A DNA stretch of 9,778 nt. Source: CASQEL01 sp036655975. GTDB lineage: Bacteria; Desulfobacterota; Desulfovibrionia; Desulfovibrionales; Desulfovibrionaceae. The stretch covers positions 1 to 9,778 of the forward strand of contig JAVVPD010000079.1 of the NCBI GenBank assembly GCA_036655975.1, read 5' to 3'. The position numbers and the translations under genes are program-made. The notes below the pieces were generated by a model. That model was not told where the DNA came from and did no database searches. It was given only the letters and a program-made list of their open reading frames with translations. Shown here one piece after another: positions 1 through 7,329 of the stretch. Positions within the stretch are counted from its first letter, which is position 1. Every line of letters starts with the position of its first letter.

Positions 1-1
1 C

Positions 2-427
2 ATCATCTGGAAATTGCCTAAAGGCAGCCCTCGTGATCCCAAGGTCAACCCAGACGGCAAGTACCCGCTCATTTTGGTGCAAGGTAAGGTGCTCACACAG
101 TGGCAGCAGACCTTAACAAATTTTGCTCCCTCGCTGGCACAATTTTCCTCTGGTCGCACGGTCACTATTCACCCGGTCACAGCCGCACAACACGGTATAC
201 GCCAAGACGATACAGTCACCTTGGAAACAGCTTCAGGGGGCATCAAGGCGCGCGTAATACTGGATGACAGCATTCGGGAAGATTGCGTCTTCACACAGTC
301 CCATATGACAGAATCCAGTCCCTTCCCGCAATGCCGTAGCCCCCACATTAATACCATTTTGCCCAATTACTGGGATCGTGTATCCGCGCAATTCAACGGC
401 ATCGGCTGCCGATTGACCAAGGTGTAA
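2..427 (+). CDS. Molybdopterin oxidoreductase catalytic subunit, C-terminal fragment
   Basis: The reading frame is open from base 2, so the gene starts upstream of the window; only about 141 C-terminal residues are seen. They fit the molybdopterin dinucleotide-binding domain that ends the DMSO-reductase superfamily (thiosulfate, polysulfide, tetrathionate and arsenate reductases, formate dehydrogenases). The signs are a 'YPLILVQGK' strand, a region running 'RTVTIHPVTAAQHGI' then 'DDTVTLET' (the usual 'G(I/L)xxGDxVxVxS' beta segment), and a closing 'GIGCRLTKV'. The domain clamps the bis-MGD cofactor. The TTG at 14 is an internal codon and not a start. The stop is followed after 12 bases by a four-cluster ferredoxin gene, so the two very likely form a catalytic/electron-transfer pair. 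The true substrate cannot be told from this fragment; a sulfur oxyanion or polysulfide reductase is possible. Confidence 0.85.
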   Translation: MIWKLPKGSPRDPKVNPDGKYPLILVQGKVLTQWQQTLTNFAPSLAQFSSGRTVTIHPVTAAQHGIRQDDTVTLETASGGIKARVILDDSIREDCVFTQSHMTESSPFPQCRSPHINTILPNYWDRVSAQFNGIGCRLTKV

Positions 428-439
428 GGAGTAAAATAT

Positions 440-1171
440 ATGCGATTGCAAATGATTATAGACGCTACTAAATGTATGAACTGTAAGGCATGCGTTGTGG
501 CCTGCCAACAGCGCAATGGGGTACCCTACGGGAAAAACCGCAACTGGGTGCGGGAAACCCGTACAAAAAGTGACGTGCCCAGCCCTTTGACGCCTCTCTC
601 CGGCATTCATTATCAACCGGGCAACTGTATGCAGTGTGAGGATGCCCCCTGTGTACGGGCCTGCCCCACAGGCGCAACCTTTCAAGATGCAGAGGGGGTC
701 GTCCTCGTGCGTTCGGATAAATGTATTGGCTGTGGGGCTTGCCGAGATGCCTGCCCCTACGATGCACGTTTCCGCCACCCCCAAACGCTGATCATGGATA
801 AATGCGACTTCTGCGCCTCAAGTCGTGCCGCCGGTCTGGAACCTGCATGCGTAACGGTATGCCCCACGCATGCGCGTCTCTTCGGTGATGCCGATGCTCC
901 AGATAGTCCTGTGGCGCACGCCCTACGGGAGCAGAAGATAACGCACATCATGGGTAAAGAACACGGCACACGCCCAAGTGTCGCCTATATCGGAGGGACA
1001 TCTCCCACCGACTGGCCGCATGCGGCAACGCTACCAGCCCCCCTACGCTTCATGCCCCCCATCGCTACCGCAATACACTGGACAGGCGGCATCGTGCTTG
1101 GGGGAATACTCGCCGTTGCCTTGCGTCAGCTCCTCCCCCAAAAGAAAACAGGGCAGTCCGATGACACCTAA
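440..1171 (+). CDS. 4Fe-4S electron-transfer subunit of a molybdoenzyme, with C-terminal membrane anchor
   Basis: This is a 243-residue protein of the DmsB/PhsB/NrfC/FdnH type. It passes electrons between the quinone pool or another donor and the molybdopterin subunit encoded just upstream. Sixteen cysteines form four cluster motifs: C12-x2-C15-x2-C18-x3-C22, C63-x2-C66-x4-C71-x3-C75, C95-x2-C98-x2-C101-x3-C105 and C122-x2-C125-x11-C137-x3-C141. There is no signal peptide, so export would be by piggy-backing on a Tat-exported catalytic partner, as is usual for the family. Residues about 206-228 form one hydrophobic helix followed by 'RQLLPQKK', a tail anchor like that of formate dehydrogenase beta subunits. 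The ATG at 440 has an AAGGAG ribosome site (426-431) overlapping the previous stop, eight bases upstream. No NrfD/PsrC-type quinol-binding membrane subunit follows. Confidence 0.9.
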   Translation: MRLQMIIDATKCMNCKACVVACQQRNGVPYGKNRNWVRETRTKSDVPSPLTPLSGIHYQPGNCMQCEDAPCVRACPTGATFQDAEGVVLVRSDKCIGCGACRDACPYDARFRHPQTLIMDKCDFCASSRAAGLEPACVTVCPTHARLFGDADAPDSPVAHALREQKITHIMGKEHGTRPSVAYIGGTSPTDWPHAATLPAPLRFMPPIATAIHWTGGIVLGGILAVALRQLLPQKKTGQSDDT

Positions 1172-1442
1172 GCAACCGCAGAATAATACTATGATATTAT
1201 TATATATTTAGCGGATAAGAGGCCACAAAGCCCCCAATCTGTCCCCTGCCCTTACCCAGACAGTGTGGCGACACCGGATGCCTGCCGTCTCTGTTTTTGC
1301 GCTTGTCAGCATAAGGGGAATGGGCTAAATTCATTTCTTTATATCTATAAAATTCTTCTTTAGAACTGTTCACGCCTGAAATGCGTCAACGGCTCTGCAA
1401 GGCTTAGCCTGCAAATCATTGCCACGAAATAAAGGTATATTC
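1172..1442. other. Intergenic region between the redox pair and gmd
   Basis: I see no convincing gene in these 271 bases. Just after the ferredoxin stop an all-AT hairpin (AATAATA at 1182-1188, TATTATT at 1195-1201) could weakly end transcription. Around 1259-1297 there are short complementary pieces (GTGT/ACAC at 1263-1266 and 1271-1274) followed by a five-T run at 1293-1297, which may be another weak terminator. The last 100 bases are AT-rich and likely hold the gmd promoter and leader. Confidence 0.5.
1303..1331 (+). promoter_or_regulatory. Candidate sigma-70 promoter for gmd-fcl
   Basis: TTGTCA at 1303-1308 (5/6 to the -35 consensus) lies 17 bases from TAAATT at 1326-1331 (4/6 to the -10 consensus). 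This would give a leader of about 105 bases before the gmd start. A TATAAA at 1346-1351 is an alternative -10 element but has no good -35. Pattern only; tentative. Confidence 0.3.
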
Positions 1443-2591
1443 ATGAAAAAGGCTCTTATCACAGGTATTACAGGGCAAGATGGTGCTTATCTGGCAGAAT
1501 TTCTGCTTGCCAAAGGCTATGAAGTGCATGGCATCAAACGCCGCGCTTCTTCATTTAACACCGACCGGATTGATCACCTGTATCAGGGGCCTTCCGAAGG
1601 TAACCGCCGCTTTGTATTACATTATGGCGACTTAAGCGATGCTACTAATCTTATTCGTATTATCCAACAAGTGCAGCCCGACGAAATATATAATTTAGCG
1701 GCGCAGAGCCATGTGATGGTATCGTTTGAAACACCAGAATATACAGCTAATTCTGACGCATTGGGCACTTTACGTCTGCTCGAGGCTATCCGCATTCTGG
1801 GCTTGGAAAAGAAAACCCGTTTTTATCAAGCCTCCACCTCGGAACTCTTCGGTAAGGTACAGGAAACCCCCCAAACAGAAAAAACGCCTTTTTACCCGCG
1901 TTCCCCCTATGCCTGTGCCAAATTGTACGCCTACTGGATTACTGTCAACTATCGCGAAGCGTATGGCATGTATGCCTGCAACGGAATTTTGTTTAATCAT
2001 GAATCCCCAGTGCGCGGCGAAACATTTGTAACCCGTAAAATCACCCGAGCGCTGGCCCGTATTGCTCTGGGTTTGAATGATGATCTGCGTCTGGGCAACA
2101 TGAATGCCAAGCGCGACTGGGGGCATGCCAAAGATTATGTGGAAATGCAATGGCTGATGTTACAGCAAGACGCACCCGAGGACTTTGTTATCGCCACGGG
2201 GCGACAATTTTCGGTGCGGGAATTTGTGCAGGCAGCGGCGAATGAATTGGGTATCAGCATAGAATTTCAGGGCGAAGGACTGCACGAAATAGGCCTTGTG
2301 CGTTCAGTGGATGAACAGTGTTTGCGCGCCTCCTTACCCGATAATGCCCAGGCCCGGGTGGGGGTGAAAGCGGGAGATGTTATTGTGCGGGTTGACCCAC
2401 GCTATTTTCGCCCCACGGAAGTGGAAACCCTATTGGGTGATGCCCGTAAGGCTCATGCCCAATTGGGCTGGGCCCCGCGCATCAGCTTTGAGGCCATGGT
2501 TGGCGAAATGGTACGCCACGACCTAATGTTGGCGGCTAAAGATACTGTTGTGCAAAAAGCTGGCTTTACAACCTATATGTATAATGAATAG
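1443..2591 (+). CDS. gmd: GDP-mannose 4,6-dehydratase
   Basis: This enzyme converts GDP-D-mannose to GDP-4-keto-6-deoxy-D-mannose in the cytoplasm, the first step to GDP-L-fucose and related deoxysugars of O-antigen, capsule or exopolysaccharide. The 382-residue protein matches the E. coli Gmd sequence as I remember it over almost its whole length (family about 373). It is an extended short-chain dehydrogenase with the NADP(H) motif GITGQDG at 8-14. The catalytic set is S131-T132-S133-E134, Y156 and K160, at the same numbers as T132, E134, Y156 and K160 of E. coli. Signature stretches 'IKRRASSFNT', 'NGILFNHESP' and 'NMNAKRDWGHAKDYV' are intact. I chose ATG 1443, preceded by AAAGG at about 1430-1434, over the upstream TTG at 1419 because family members begin 'M(x)KxALITG'. 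fcl follows after two bases, making one operon. Confidence 0.97.
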   Translation: MKKALITGITGQDGAYLAEFLLAKGYEVHGIKRRASSFNTDRIDHLYQGPSEGNRRFVLHYGDLSDATNLIRIIQQVQPDEIYNLAAQSHVMVSFETPEYTANSDALGTLRLLEAIRILGLEKKTRFYQASTSELFGKVQETPQTEKTPFYPRSPYACAKLYAYWITVNYREAYGMYACNGILFNHESPVRGETFVTRKITRALARIALGLNDDLRLGNMNAKRDWGHAKDYVEMQWLMLQQDAPEDFVIATGRQFSVREFVQAAANELGISIEFQGEGLHEIGLVRSVDEQCLRASLPDNAQARVGVKAGDVIVRVDPRYFRPTEVETLLGDARKAHAQLGWAPRISFEAMVGEMVRHDLMLAAKDTVVQKAGFTTYMYNE

Positions 2592-2593
2592 CC

Positions 2594-3523
2594 ATGAAAA
2601 AAGATTCGTGTATTTATGTGGCTGGGCATCGAGGTTTGGTGGGATCTGCACTGGTGCGCGCTTTGCAAGCCGAGGGTTTTACACGCATTCTCTGCCGAAC
2701 GAGCCAAGAACTTGATCTGCGCGAACAGCAGCCTGTGCGGGATTTTTTTGCCATAGAAAAGCCAGACTATGTACTCCTAGCCGCCGCAAAAGTGGGGGGG
2801 ATTCATGCAAATGCAACATATCCGGCAGAATTTATTAATGATAACCTTCTAATGCAATGTAATGTTATCGACAGTGCCTATCGGACTGGTACCAAAAAAC
2901 TCCTGTTTTTGGGTTCGTCCTGCATCTATCCCAAGCTTGCAACGCAACCCATGCCCGAATCCGCCTTAATGACCAGTGCCTTGGAACCCACAAATGATGC
3001 CTATGCGCTGGCAAAAATTGCGGGTATCAAAATGTGCCAAGCCTACCGCCAGCAATACAATTTTGACGCTATTTCCGTCATGCCCACCAATTTGTACGGC
3101 CCGGGGGACAATTATCACCCCGAAAACAGCCATGTGATTCCCGCACTGATTCGCCGTTTTCATGAGGCGAAACTCCGGGGCGACGCACAGGTCACCATCT
3201 GGGGCACAGGCACCCCCTGTCGCGAATTTTTGTTTGCGGACGATATGGCGAGGGCCTGTCTATTTTTGATGCAGGAATATTCGGATGTTGAGCATGTCAA
3301 TGTGGGATGCGGCCAAGACATGACCATTATGGCCTTGGCTCGCCTTGTCGCCGAGGTGGTGGGCTTTGACGGTGACATTGGCACCGACCCTAGCCAGCCG
3401 GATGGCACACCGCGTAAATTATTGGACGTGCACAAGCTGTTTACCATGGGCTGGCGACCCACAGTACGCTTACAGGAAGGCTTGCGCCTCGCCTATGCGG
3501 ATTTTTGTACCCGCATGCCCTAG
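2594..3523 (+). CDS. fcl: GDP-L-fucose synthase (GDP-4-keto-6-deoxymannose 3,5-epimerase/4-reductase)
   Basis: This dual-function enzyme takes the Gmd product and, using NADPH, epimerises C3 and C5 and reduces C4 to give GDP-L-fucose. The 309-residue length is normal (E. coli 321). The Rossmann motif is G11-x2-G14-x2-G17, and 'GSSCIYPK' carries S108 and C110. The Y137-x3-K141 pair lies in 'NDAYALAKIAG', with the family's base H180 in 'PENSHVIPALI' and the family-typical 'NVGCGQDMTI'. All expected catalytic residues (Ser, Cys, Tyr, Lys, His) are present. The ATG comes two bases after the gmd stop and has no clear ribosome site of its own, so translation is probably coupled to gmd. The gene converges on feoB with a 27-base gap lacking an obvious terminator. 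Confidence 0.96.
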   Translation: MKKDSCIYVAGHRGLVGSALVRALQAEGFTRILCRTSQELDLREQQPVRDFFAIEKPDYVLLAAAKVGGIHANATYPAEFINDNLLMQCNVIDSAYRTGTKKLLFLGSSCIYPKLATQPMPESALMTSALEPTNDAYALAKIAGIKMCQAYRQQYNFDAISVMPTNLYGPGDNYHPENSHVIPALIRRFHEAKLRGDAQVTIWGTGTPCREFLFADDMARACLFLMQEYSDVEHVNVGCGQDMTIMALARLVAEVVGFDGDIGTDPSQPDGTPRKLLDVHKLFTMGWRPTVRLQEGLRLAYADFCTRMP

Positions 3524-3550
3524 GTTTTTCAAAGCATTTGGGGGAAAGGG

Positions 3551-5707
3551 CTACAGAATAGCGCGCCCAACTTGATAGACCGTCACGGCCACGCCAAAGG
3601 CAATAATCGTATTAAAGCCCATGCTGAACAAGGCCCATCCCCACGATCCTGTTTCTTGACGGATAGCGGCCACAGTTACCACGCAAGGGGCATAGAGCAG
3701 CACAAAAAGCATCAAGGCCATAGCCGAAGCTTTATTCCACGACGGATCGTCAGCAATGCGCTGGGCCAGACGAGATTCATCTTCAGGATCACCGAGAGAA
3801 TACGCGGTACCGAGGGTGGCAACAATAACTTCTTTGGCGGCAAAACCTCCAAGCAGGGCAATATCAGTGCGCCAGTTAAACCCGGCATAGAGCGTCAGCG
3901 GTTCTAGGGCCGTACCTAAACGACCAGACCACGAATGCCGTAATTGGGCCTGTGCTTTTGCTCCGGCAACAGCCAGCACTGCCTCTTCACCTTCAGAACG
4001 AGCCTGTTCCGTCTTTTGTGCAAAATACTGTAATTGTTCTGTATCTAGACGTGGAAAGGTCATACTTGCCCACAACACCATCGAAACAGCCAAAATAATT
4101 GTACCCGCTTTTTTCAAATACTCCCAAGTCCGCTCCCACGTGTGGATGCACAGCCCCTTCAAGGTGGGTAAGCGATACGGGGGTAATTCCATAACAAAAG
4201 GCGTTGCCGCACCACGAATGACCGTAGAACGCAAAAGTTGCGCCACGCACAGGGCTGTAACCCAGCCCGCAAGGGTGAGTAAAAACATGGCGAGCGCCTC
4301 GTGACTGGGAAAAAAAACGCCCACAAAAAGAATGAATACCGGGAGTTTGGCACCGCAGGCCATAAAAGGCACGGTCAGCAGGGTTGCCAATTTCTCGCGC
4401 GGACTGCGTAAGGTGCGGGCCGCCATGATACCGGGCACAGCGCAACCACCGGCAATACCACCGCCGATGATAAAAGGCATGACCGAGCAGCCGTGCAGGC
4501 CAAAAGCGCGGAATACCCTATCCAGCATATAAGCCATACGCGCCATGTAGCCGGAATCTTCCAGAAAGGCGATCTGCATAAAAATGAGCATGATCAAGGG
4601 CACAAAGCTCATGACCCCGCCCACGCCGTCAATGAGGCCGGAAACAATTAAAGATTGTAGTAAACCATCGGGGAGAACGGCAGCCAGACCCTTTTTGATC
4701 ACGTCAAAAATAATTTGTAACCATTCCATGGGGTAGGCCCCAACAGTGAAGGTCAGCTGATATACCAAAAAAAGTACGAGCAACAGGAGCAAGGGGCCGA
4801 AAATTTGATGGGTGAGCAGCGCATCAAGCTTGTCTGAAAAAGCCAGACGATCTGAGGCATTATTGGGGCGCGTTAGTACGCCATCGCGTAACAGCGAAGT
4901 AATGTAGCCATAGCGATAATCGGCTACTACGGCTTCGGGATAGGTGTTGAGCGTGTCCTGTAAATGTTTGGTCAGCTCCTGCACCCCCGCCTCAAGCTCA
5001 TCTGTTAAACGGGGATTGTCCTGCTGGCACAACTTCCGGATATCCGTATCATTTTCTAACAATTTCAAGGCAATCCAGCGTGGAAGATATTTCCCTTGAA
5101 GCAAATTGTGCTGGCTGATGCTTGCTTCCATTACGGACAGCACAGGGTCAATGTCCGGCCCGTAAGAAATTCTGAGTGGTTCACGCGTTTTGCCGTGGCA
5201 TTGCAGGGCATAATCCACACTCACGCGGAGCAGATTGTCCATGCCTGCGTTGCGGCGGGCTACAGTTTCCACCACGGGAAGATTCATGCGTTGGGAGAGG
5301 TGCGCGATATCAATGGTCATCCCCAGCGCCTTGGCCTCATCTATCATATTCAGCGCCAACACCACGGGCACGCCCATTTCCAACAATTGCACAGAGAGAT
5401 ATAGATTCCTCTCTAAAGCTGAAGCGTTGAGGACATTGACTACGGCATCGGGCGCTTCATCCGCCAATACGTGGCGGGCAACAACTTCTTCAATGGTGTA
5501 CGCCGTGAGCGAATAGGTGCCTGGCAAATCAACAAAAAGCACCGTATGCCCGTTTACATGCGCGGTGCCTTGTTTCTTCTCCACGGTAATGCCGGGATAA
5601 TTACCCACATGCTGGTGTGAGCCCGTTATGGCGTTGAAAACCGTACTTTTGCCCGCATTAGGATTACCCGCAAGGGCGATACTGAGCTGCGGAACTAGCA
5701 TTGCCAT
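3551..5707 (-). CDS. feoB: Ferrous iron transport protein B
   Basis: FeoB is the inner-membrane Fe(II) importer with a cytoplasmic GTPase domain. The 718-residue protein starts with the G domain: G1 GNPNAGKS (14-21), G2 threonine in NYPGIT (T41), G3 DLPG (60-63), G4 NMID (120-123). A helical linker region follows (about 170-290), then a polytopic membrane part from about residue 300. Conserved gate segments are present: 'GYMARMAY' (386-393), 'GLHGCSVMPF' with C407, 'GGCAVPGIMAARTL' with C422, 'PFMACGAKLPV' with C451, 'GGFAAKEVIVATLGTAY' and a late 'LYAPCVVTVAAI'. The start at 5707 overlaps the end of feoA by 13 bases; an in-frame ATG at 5701 would overlap by 7. Either implies translational coupling. 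No feoC-like gene is seen. Slightly shorter than E. coli FeoB (773), within the family range. Confidence 0.97.
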   Translation of the reverse strand: MAMLVPQLSIALAGNPNAGKSTVFNAITGSHQHVGNYPGITVEKKQGTAHVNGHTVLFVDLPGTYSLTAYTIEEVVARHVLADEAPDAVVNVLNASALERNLYLSVQLLEMGVPVVLALNMIDEAKALGMTIDIAHLSQRMNLPVVETVARRNAGMDNLLRVSVDYALQCHGKTREPLRISYGPDIDPVLSVMEASISQHNLLQGKYLPRWIALKLLENDTDIRKLCQQDNPRLTDELEAGVQELTKHLQDTLNTYPEAVVADYRYGYITSLLRDGVLTRPNNASDRLAFSDKLDALLTHQIFGPLLLLLVLFLVYQLTFTVGAYPMEWLQIIFDVIKKGLAAVLPDGLLQSLIVSGLIDGVGGVMSFVPLIMLIFMQIAFLEDSGYMARMAYMLDRVFRAFGLHGCSVMPFIIGGGIAGGCAVPGIMAARTLRSPREKLATLLTVPFMACGAKLPVFILFVGVFFPSHEALAMFLLTLAGWVTALCVAQLLRSTVIRGAATPFVMELPPYRLPTLKGLCIHTWERTWEYLKKAGTIILAVSMVLWASMTFPRLDTEQLQYFAQKTEQARSEGEEAVLAVAGAKAQAQLRHSWSGRLGTALEPLTLYAGFNWRTDIALLGGFAAKEVIVATLGTAYSLGDPEDESRLAQRIADDPSWNKASAMALMLFVLLYAPCVVTVAAIRQETGSWGWALFSMGFNTIIAFGVAVTVYQVGRAIL

Positions 5708-5970
5708 TCTACAGTTTCCACAGATTCGCCCAAGACCAGCGGCTCGACGGTGACAAAATCCGCCTCACTGTTACGCAGGGACAGGGTAAAACCCTGAAGG
5801 CGCACAGCCACAGGATCGCGCAAAGGTGCGCGCCCGATAATTTCTATCGCTGTTCCTGGCACCAGCCCCATATCCCTGATACGCCTTCCCAGTTCCCCCA
5901 CGGCACTAACGGACACAATACGTGCCTGCACACCCAAAGATAATTGACGCAAAGGAATAACAGTTGACAT
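5695..5970 (-). CDS. feoA: Ferrous iron transport protein A
   Basis: FeoA is a small cytoplasmic SH3-like beta-barrel protein required for FeoB-mediated Fe(II) uptake, thought to bind FeoB. The 91 residues contain the family pattern 'IPLRQLSLGVQARIVSVSA', 'RRIRDMGLVPGTAIEII' (the hallmark L/MGLxPGxxIxV segment), 'APLRDPVAVRLQGFTLSLRNSEA' and a beta-strand tail. The ATG at 5970 has AAGG (5977-5980) six bases upstream. It is the first gene of the feoAB operon and lies behind a promoter overlapped by a Fur box, so it should be repressed when iron is plentiful. Confidence 0.94.
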   Translation of the reverse strand: MSTVIPLRQLSLGVQARIVSVSAVGELGRRIRDMGLVPGTAIEIIGRAPLRDPVAVRLQGFTLSLRNSEADFVTVEPLVLGESVETVEWQC

Positions 5971-6030
5971 AGAGAACCTTATAGGTGCGTGTTGTGGACA
6001 AAACGAAATATCTTTATATGTCCGAGCGCA

Positions 6031-6059
6031 TTTCTACTCCAGCTGAAAATGATTGTCAA
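6031..6059 (-). promoter_or_regulatory. feoAB promoter
   Basis: Reading the minus strand, a perfect -35 hexamer TTGACA (6059-6054) is followed after 17 bases by TAGAAA (6036-6031, 4/6 to the -10 consensus). The transcript would begin near 6024 and give a leader of roughly 55 bases before the feoA start. The spacing and the perfect -35 make this the best promoter in the window. Confidence 0.7.
6044..6058. promoter_or_regulatory. Fur box over the feoA promoter
   Basis: TGAAAATGATTGTCA matches the 7-1-7 Fur consensus TGATAATNATTATCA at 13 of 15 positions (differences at 4 and 12) and is nearly palindromic. It overlaps the feoA -35 hexamer by five bases, so Fe(II)-Fur binding would block RNA polymerase. 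It also lies 25 bases before the first possible start, and 52 before the preferred start, of the divergent ABC ATPase gene, so that gene could be controlled too. Confidence 0.75.
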
Positions 6060-6110
6060 CTGCAACTATAGCCTTCCCTAGCAATGAAAAGTACGGTAGA
6101 AAGTAAAGCT

Positions 6111-7076
6111 ATGAGCGTAAAAAATATTTTAACGGTTCACGATCTGACTGTCCGCTTTAGTACGGATTCCTATACCTTTGACGCCGTATCGCAAGTGAAT
6201 TTCAATCTTGTGGGCGGACAAACCACGTGTTTGGTAGGGGAATCTGGATGTGGAAAAAGTTTGACCGCTAAGGCTTTGTTGCGTCTTATCCCCCCCACAG
6301 GCAGCCTGTCAGGAAGGATAGTGTTTGAAGGACAGGATCTGATGACTCTGTCTGAAGAACATATGCGCCGTTTGCGCGGCAATCGCATGAGTATGATTTT
6401 TCAAGAGCCCATGACCGCGCTCAACCCTGTGTTGCAAGTGGGCGATCAAGTGGCTGAACCCCTGCGCTTGCACAAAAACATGTCCGCTCCGGAAGCATTA
6501 CTCCGTGCGGGAGAACTCTTCCAACAAGTGGGGATTGCAGCGGCGCACTCGCGCTTGCAGGACTACCCACACCTTATGAGTGGCGGAATGCGACAAAGAG
6601 TGATGATTGCCATGGCCTTGGCCTGCGAACCACAATTACTGCTGGCCGATGAACCCACAACCGCCTTGGATGTTACCATTCAAGGGCAAATATTACAATT
6701 ACTCAAAAAATTGACCTGCGATCGCGGCATGGCTATGCTGCTGATCACCCATGATCTGGGAGTTGTCGCCCAAATGGCCGATACCGTTGTAGTGATGTAT
6801 GCAGGCCGCATGGTCGAAGAAGCCCCTGTGCGAGAACTGTTCACACAAACGCTGCATCCCTATACACGTGGCCTCATGCATGCCGCTCCTACCCGCGAAA
6901 GTATGTTGACCAGGCGCTTGCCCAGCATTAAAGGAACCGTACCTTCACCAGACACTATGCCCACAGGCTGCCCCTTTGCCCCCAGATGCCCCGAAGCGCA
7001 GCTTCGCTGCACCACGCAATCCCCCCCGCTGCATCAAGAAAGCGGCCATAAGGTTTATTGCTGGCTGCATGCGTAA
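6111..7076 (+). CDS. OppD/DppD-family peptide or nickel ABC transporter ATPase
   Basis: This is the ATP-binding subunit of a peptide/nickel-type ABC importer, acting on the cytoplasmic face of a permease pair. With the chosen start it has 321 residues, normal for the family. It has Walker A GESGCGKS (43-50), Q-loop Q98 in 'MIFQEPMTALNP', signature MSGGMRQR (156-163), Walker B LLLADEP with E181, D-loop 'TTALD' and switch H214 in 'LLITHDLG'. The C-terminal oligopeptide extension ends with four cysteines, C287, C293, C300 and C317 ('GCPFAPRCPEA...C...C'), typical of OppD/DppD. ATG 6111 is preferred because the protein then begins like its relatives; an in-frame ATG at 6084 would add nine residues, and neither has a strong ribosome site. 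No permease, binding protein or second ATPase adjoins it, so the substrate is unknown. Confidence 0.9.
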   Translation: MSVKNILTVHDLTVRFSTDSYTFDAVSQVNFNLVGGQTTCLVGESGCGKSLTAKALLRLIPPTGSLSGRIVFEGQDLMTLSEEHMRRLRGNRMSMIFQEPMTALNPVLQVGDQVAEPLRLHKNMSAPEALLRAGELFQQVGIAAAHSRLQDYPHLMSGGMRQRVMIAMALACEPQLLLADEPTTALDVTIQGQILQLLKKLTCDRGMAMLLITHDLGVVAQMADTVVVMYAGRMVEEAPVRELFTQTLHPYTRGLMHAAPTRESMLTRRLPSIKGTVPSPDTMPTGCPFAPRCPEAQLRCTTQSPPLHQESGHKVYCWLHA

Positions 7077-7191
7077 AAATGTGCTGTGAGGACTATATAT
7101 TTTATAGTATCAAGTATAGTTTTATATATAATAAAATTTAAGCAAAAAAACACTTGCTAAAGCCACAAACTTTGCTTAAAACATCTTTCGC
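7077..7191. other. AT-rich spacer with a 10-bp inverted repeat and the tRNA promoter
   Basis: The spacer is strongly AT-rich, with short hairpin-forming pieces (ACTATA at 7092-7097, TATAGT at 7103-7108 and again at 7115-7120). A perfect inverted repeat TTTAAGCAAA (7137-7146) / TTTGCTTAAA (7171-7180) encloses 24 bases. A modest promoter for the tRNA sits inside it: TTGCTA at 7154-7159, 17 bases, then TAAAAC at 7177-7182. Promoter pattern only; the inverted repeat is exact. Confidence 0.45.
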
Positions 7192-7278
7192 GCCGAAGTG
7201 GTGGAATTGGTAGACACGCTAGGTTCAGGGTCTAGTGCTGGCAACGGCATGGGAGTTCGAGTCTCCCCTTCGGCACCA
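7192..7278 (+). tRNA. tRNA-Leu, anticodon CAG
   Basis: This is an 87-base leucine tRNA with encoded CCA. The acceptor stem GCCGAAG (7192-7198) pairs perfectly with CTTCGGC (7268-7274), followed by discriminator A and CCA. The anticodon stem CTAGG (7219-7223) pairs with TCTAG (7231-7235) around the loop TTCAGGG, with anticodon CAG at 7226-7228 reading CUG codons. A class II variable arm follows (about 7236-7250), then the T arm GGGAG-TTCGAGT-CTCCC (7251-7267). The D arm 'GTGGTGGAATTGGTAGACAC' is typical of bacterial tRNA-Leu. An integrase gene begins 268 bases beyond its 3' end, so this tRNA is the likely attachment site of the element to the right. Confidence 0.98.
7251..7278 (+). other. Presumed attachment site (attL) at the tRNA 3' end
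   Basis: Elements with tyrosine integrases commonly recombine within the T-arm and 3' end of a tRNA gene and restore it. Here a phage-type integrase gene lies next to this tRNA and points at it. I found no second copy of the T-arm/acceptor segment elsewhere in the window, so the exact core is unproven; attR would lie to the right. Confidence 0.4.
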
Positions 7279-7289
7279 AAAGTTAACGT

Positions 7290-7329
7290 AACCCGCTGAT
7301 ATGTAAAAGTATCAGCGGGTTTATTTTTT
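7290..7329 (+). terminator. Intrinsic terminator after tRNA-Leu
   Basis: A perfect 12-bp stem, AACCCGCTGATA (7290-7301) with TATCAGCGGGTT (7310-7321), closes an eight-base loop and is followed by TATTTTTT. It lies 11 bases past the CCA end, so it terminates the tRNA transcript. Confidence 0.93.

Noticed and set aside
233..784. 183-residue open frame on the minus strand
   Set aside because: It is opposite two clear coding frames (molybdopterin subunit and ferredoxin with 16 ordered cysteines) and has no recognisable content.
3524..3550. Terminator between the convergent fcl and feoB genes
   Set aside because: The 27-base gap shows no inverted repeat with a T run on either strand.
3993..4445. 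150-residue open frame on the minus strand inside feoB
   Set aside because: It is a shifted frame of feoB, whose own frame holds the conserved transport motifs throughout.
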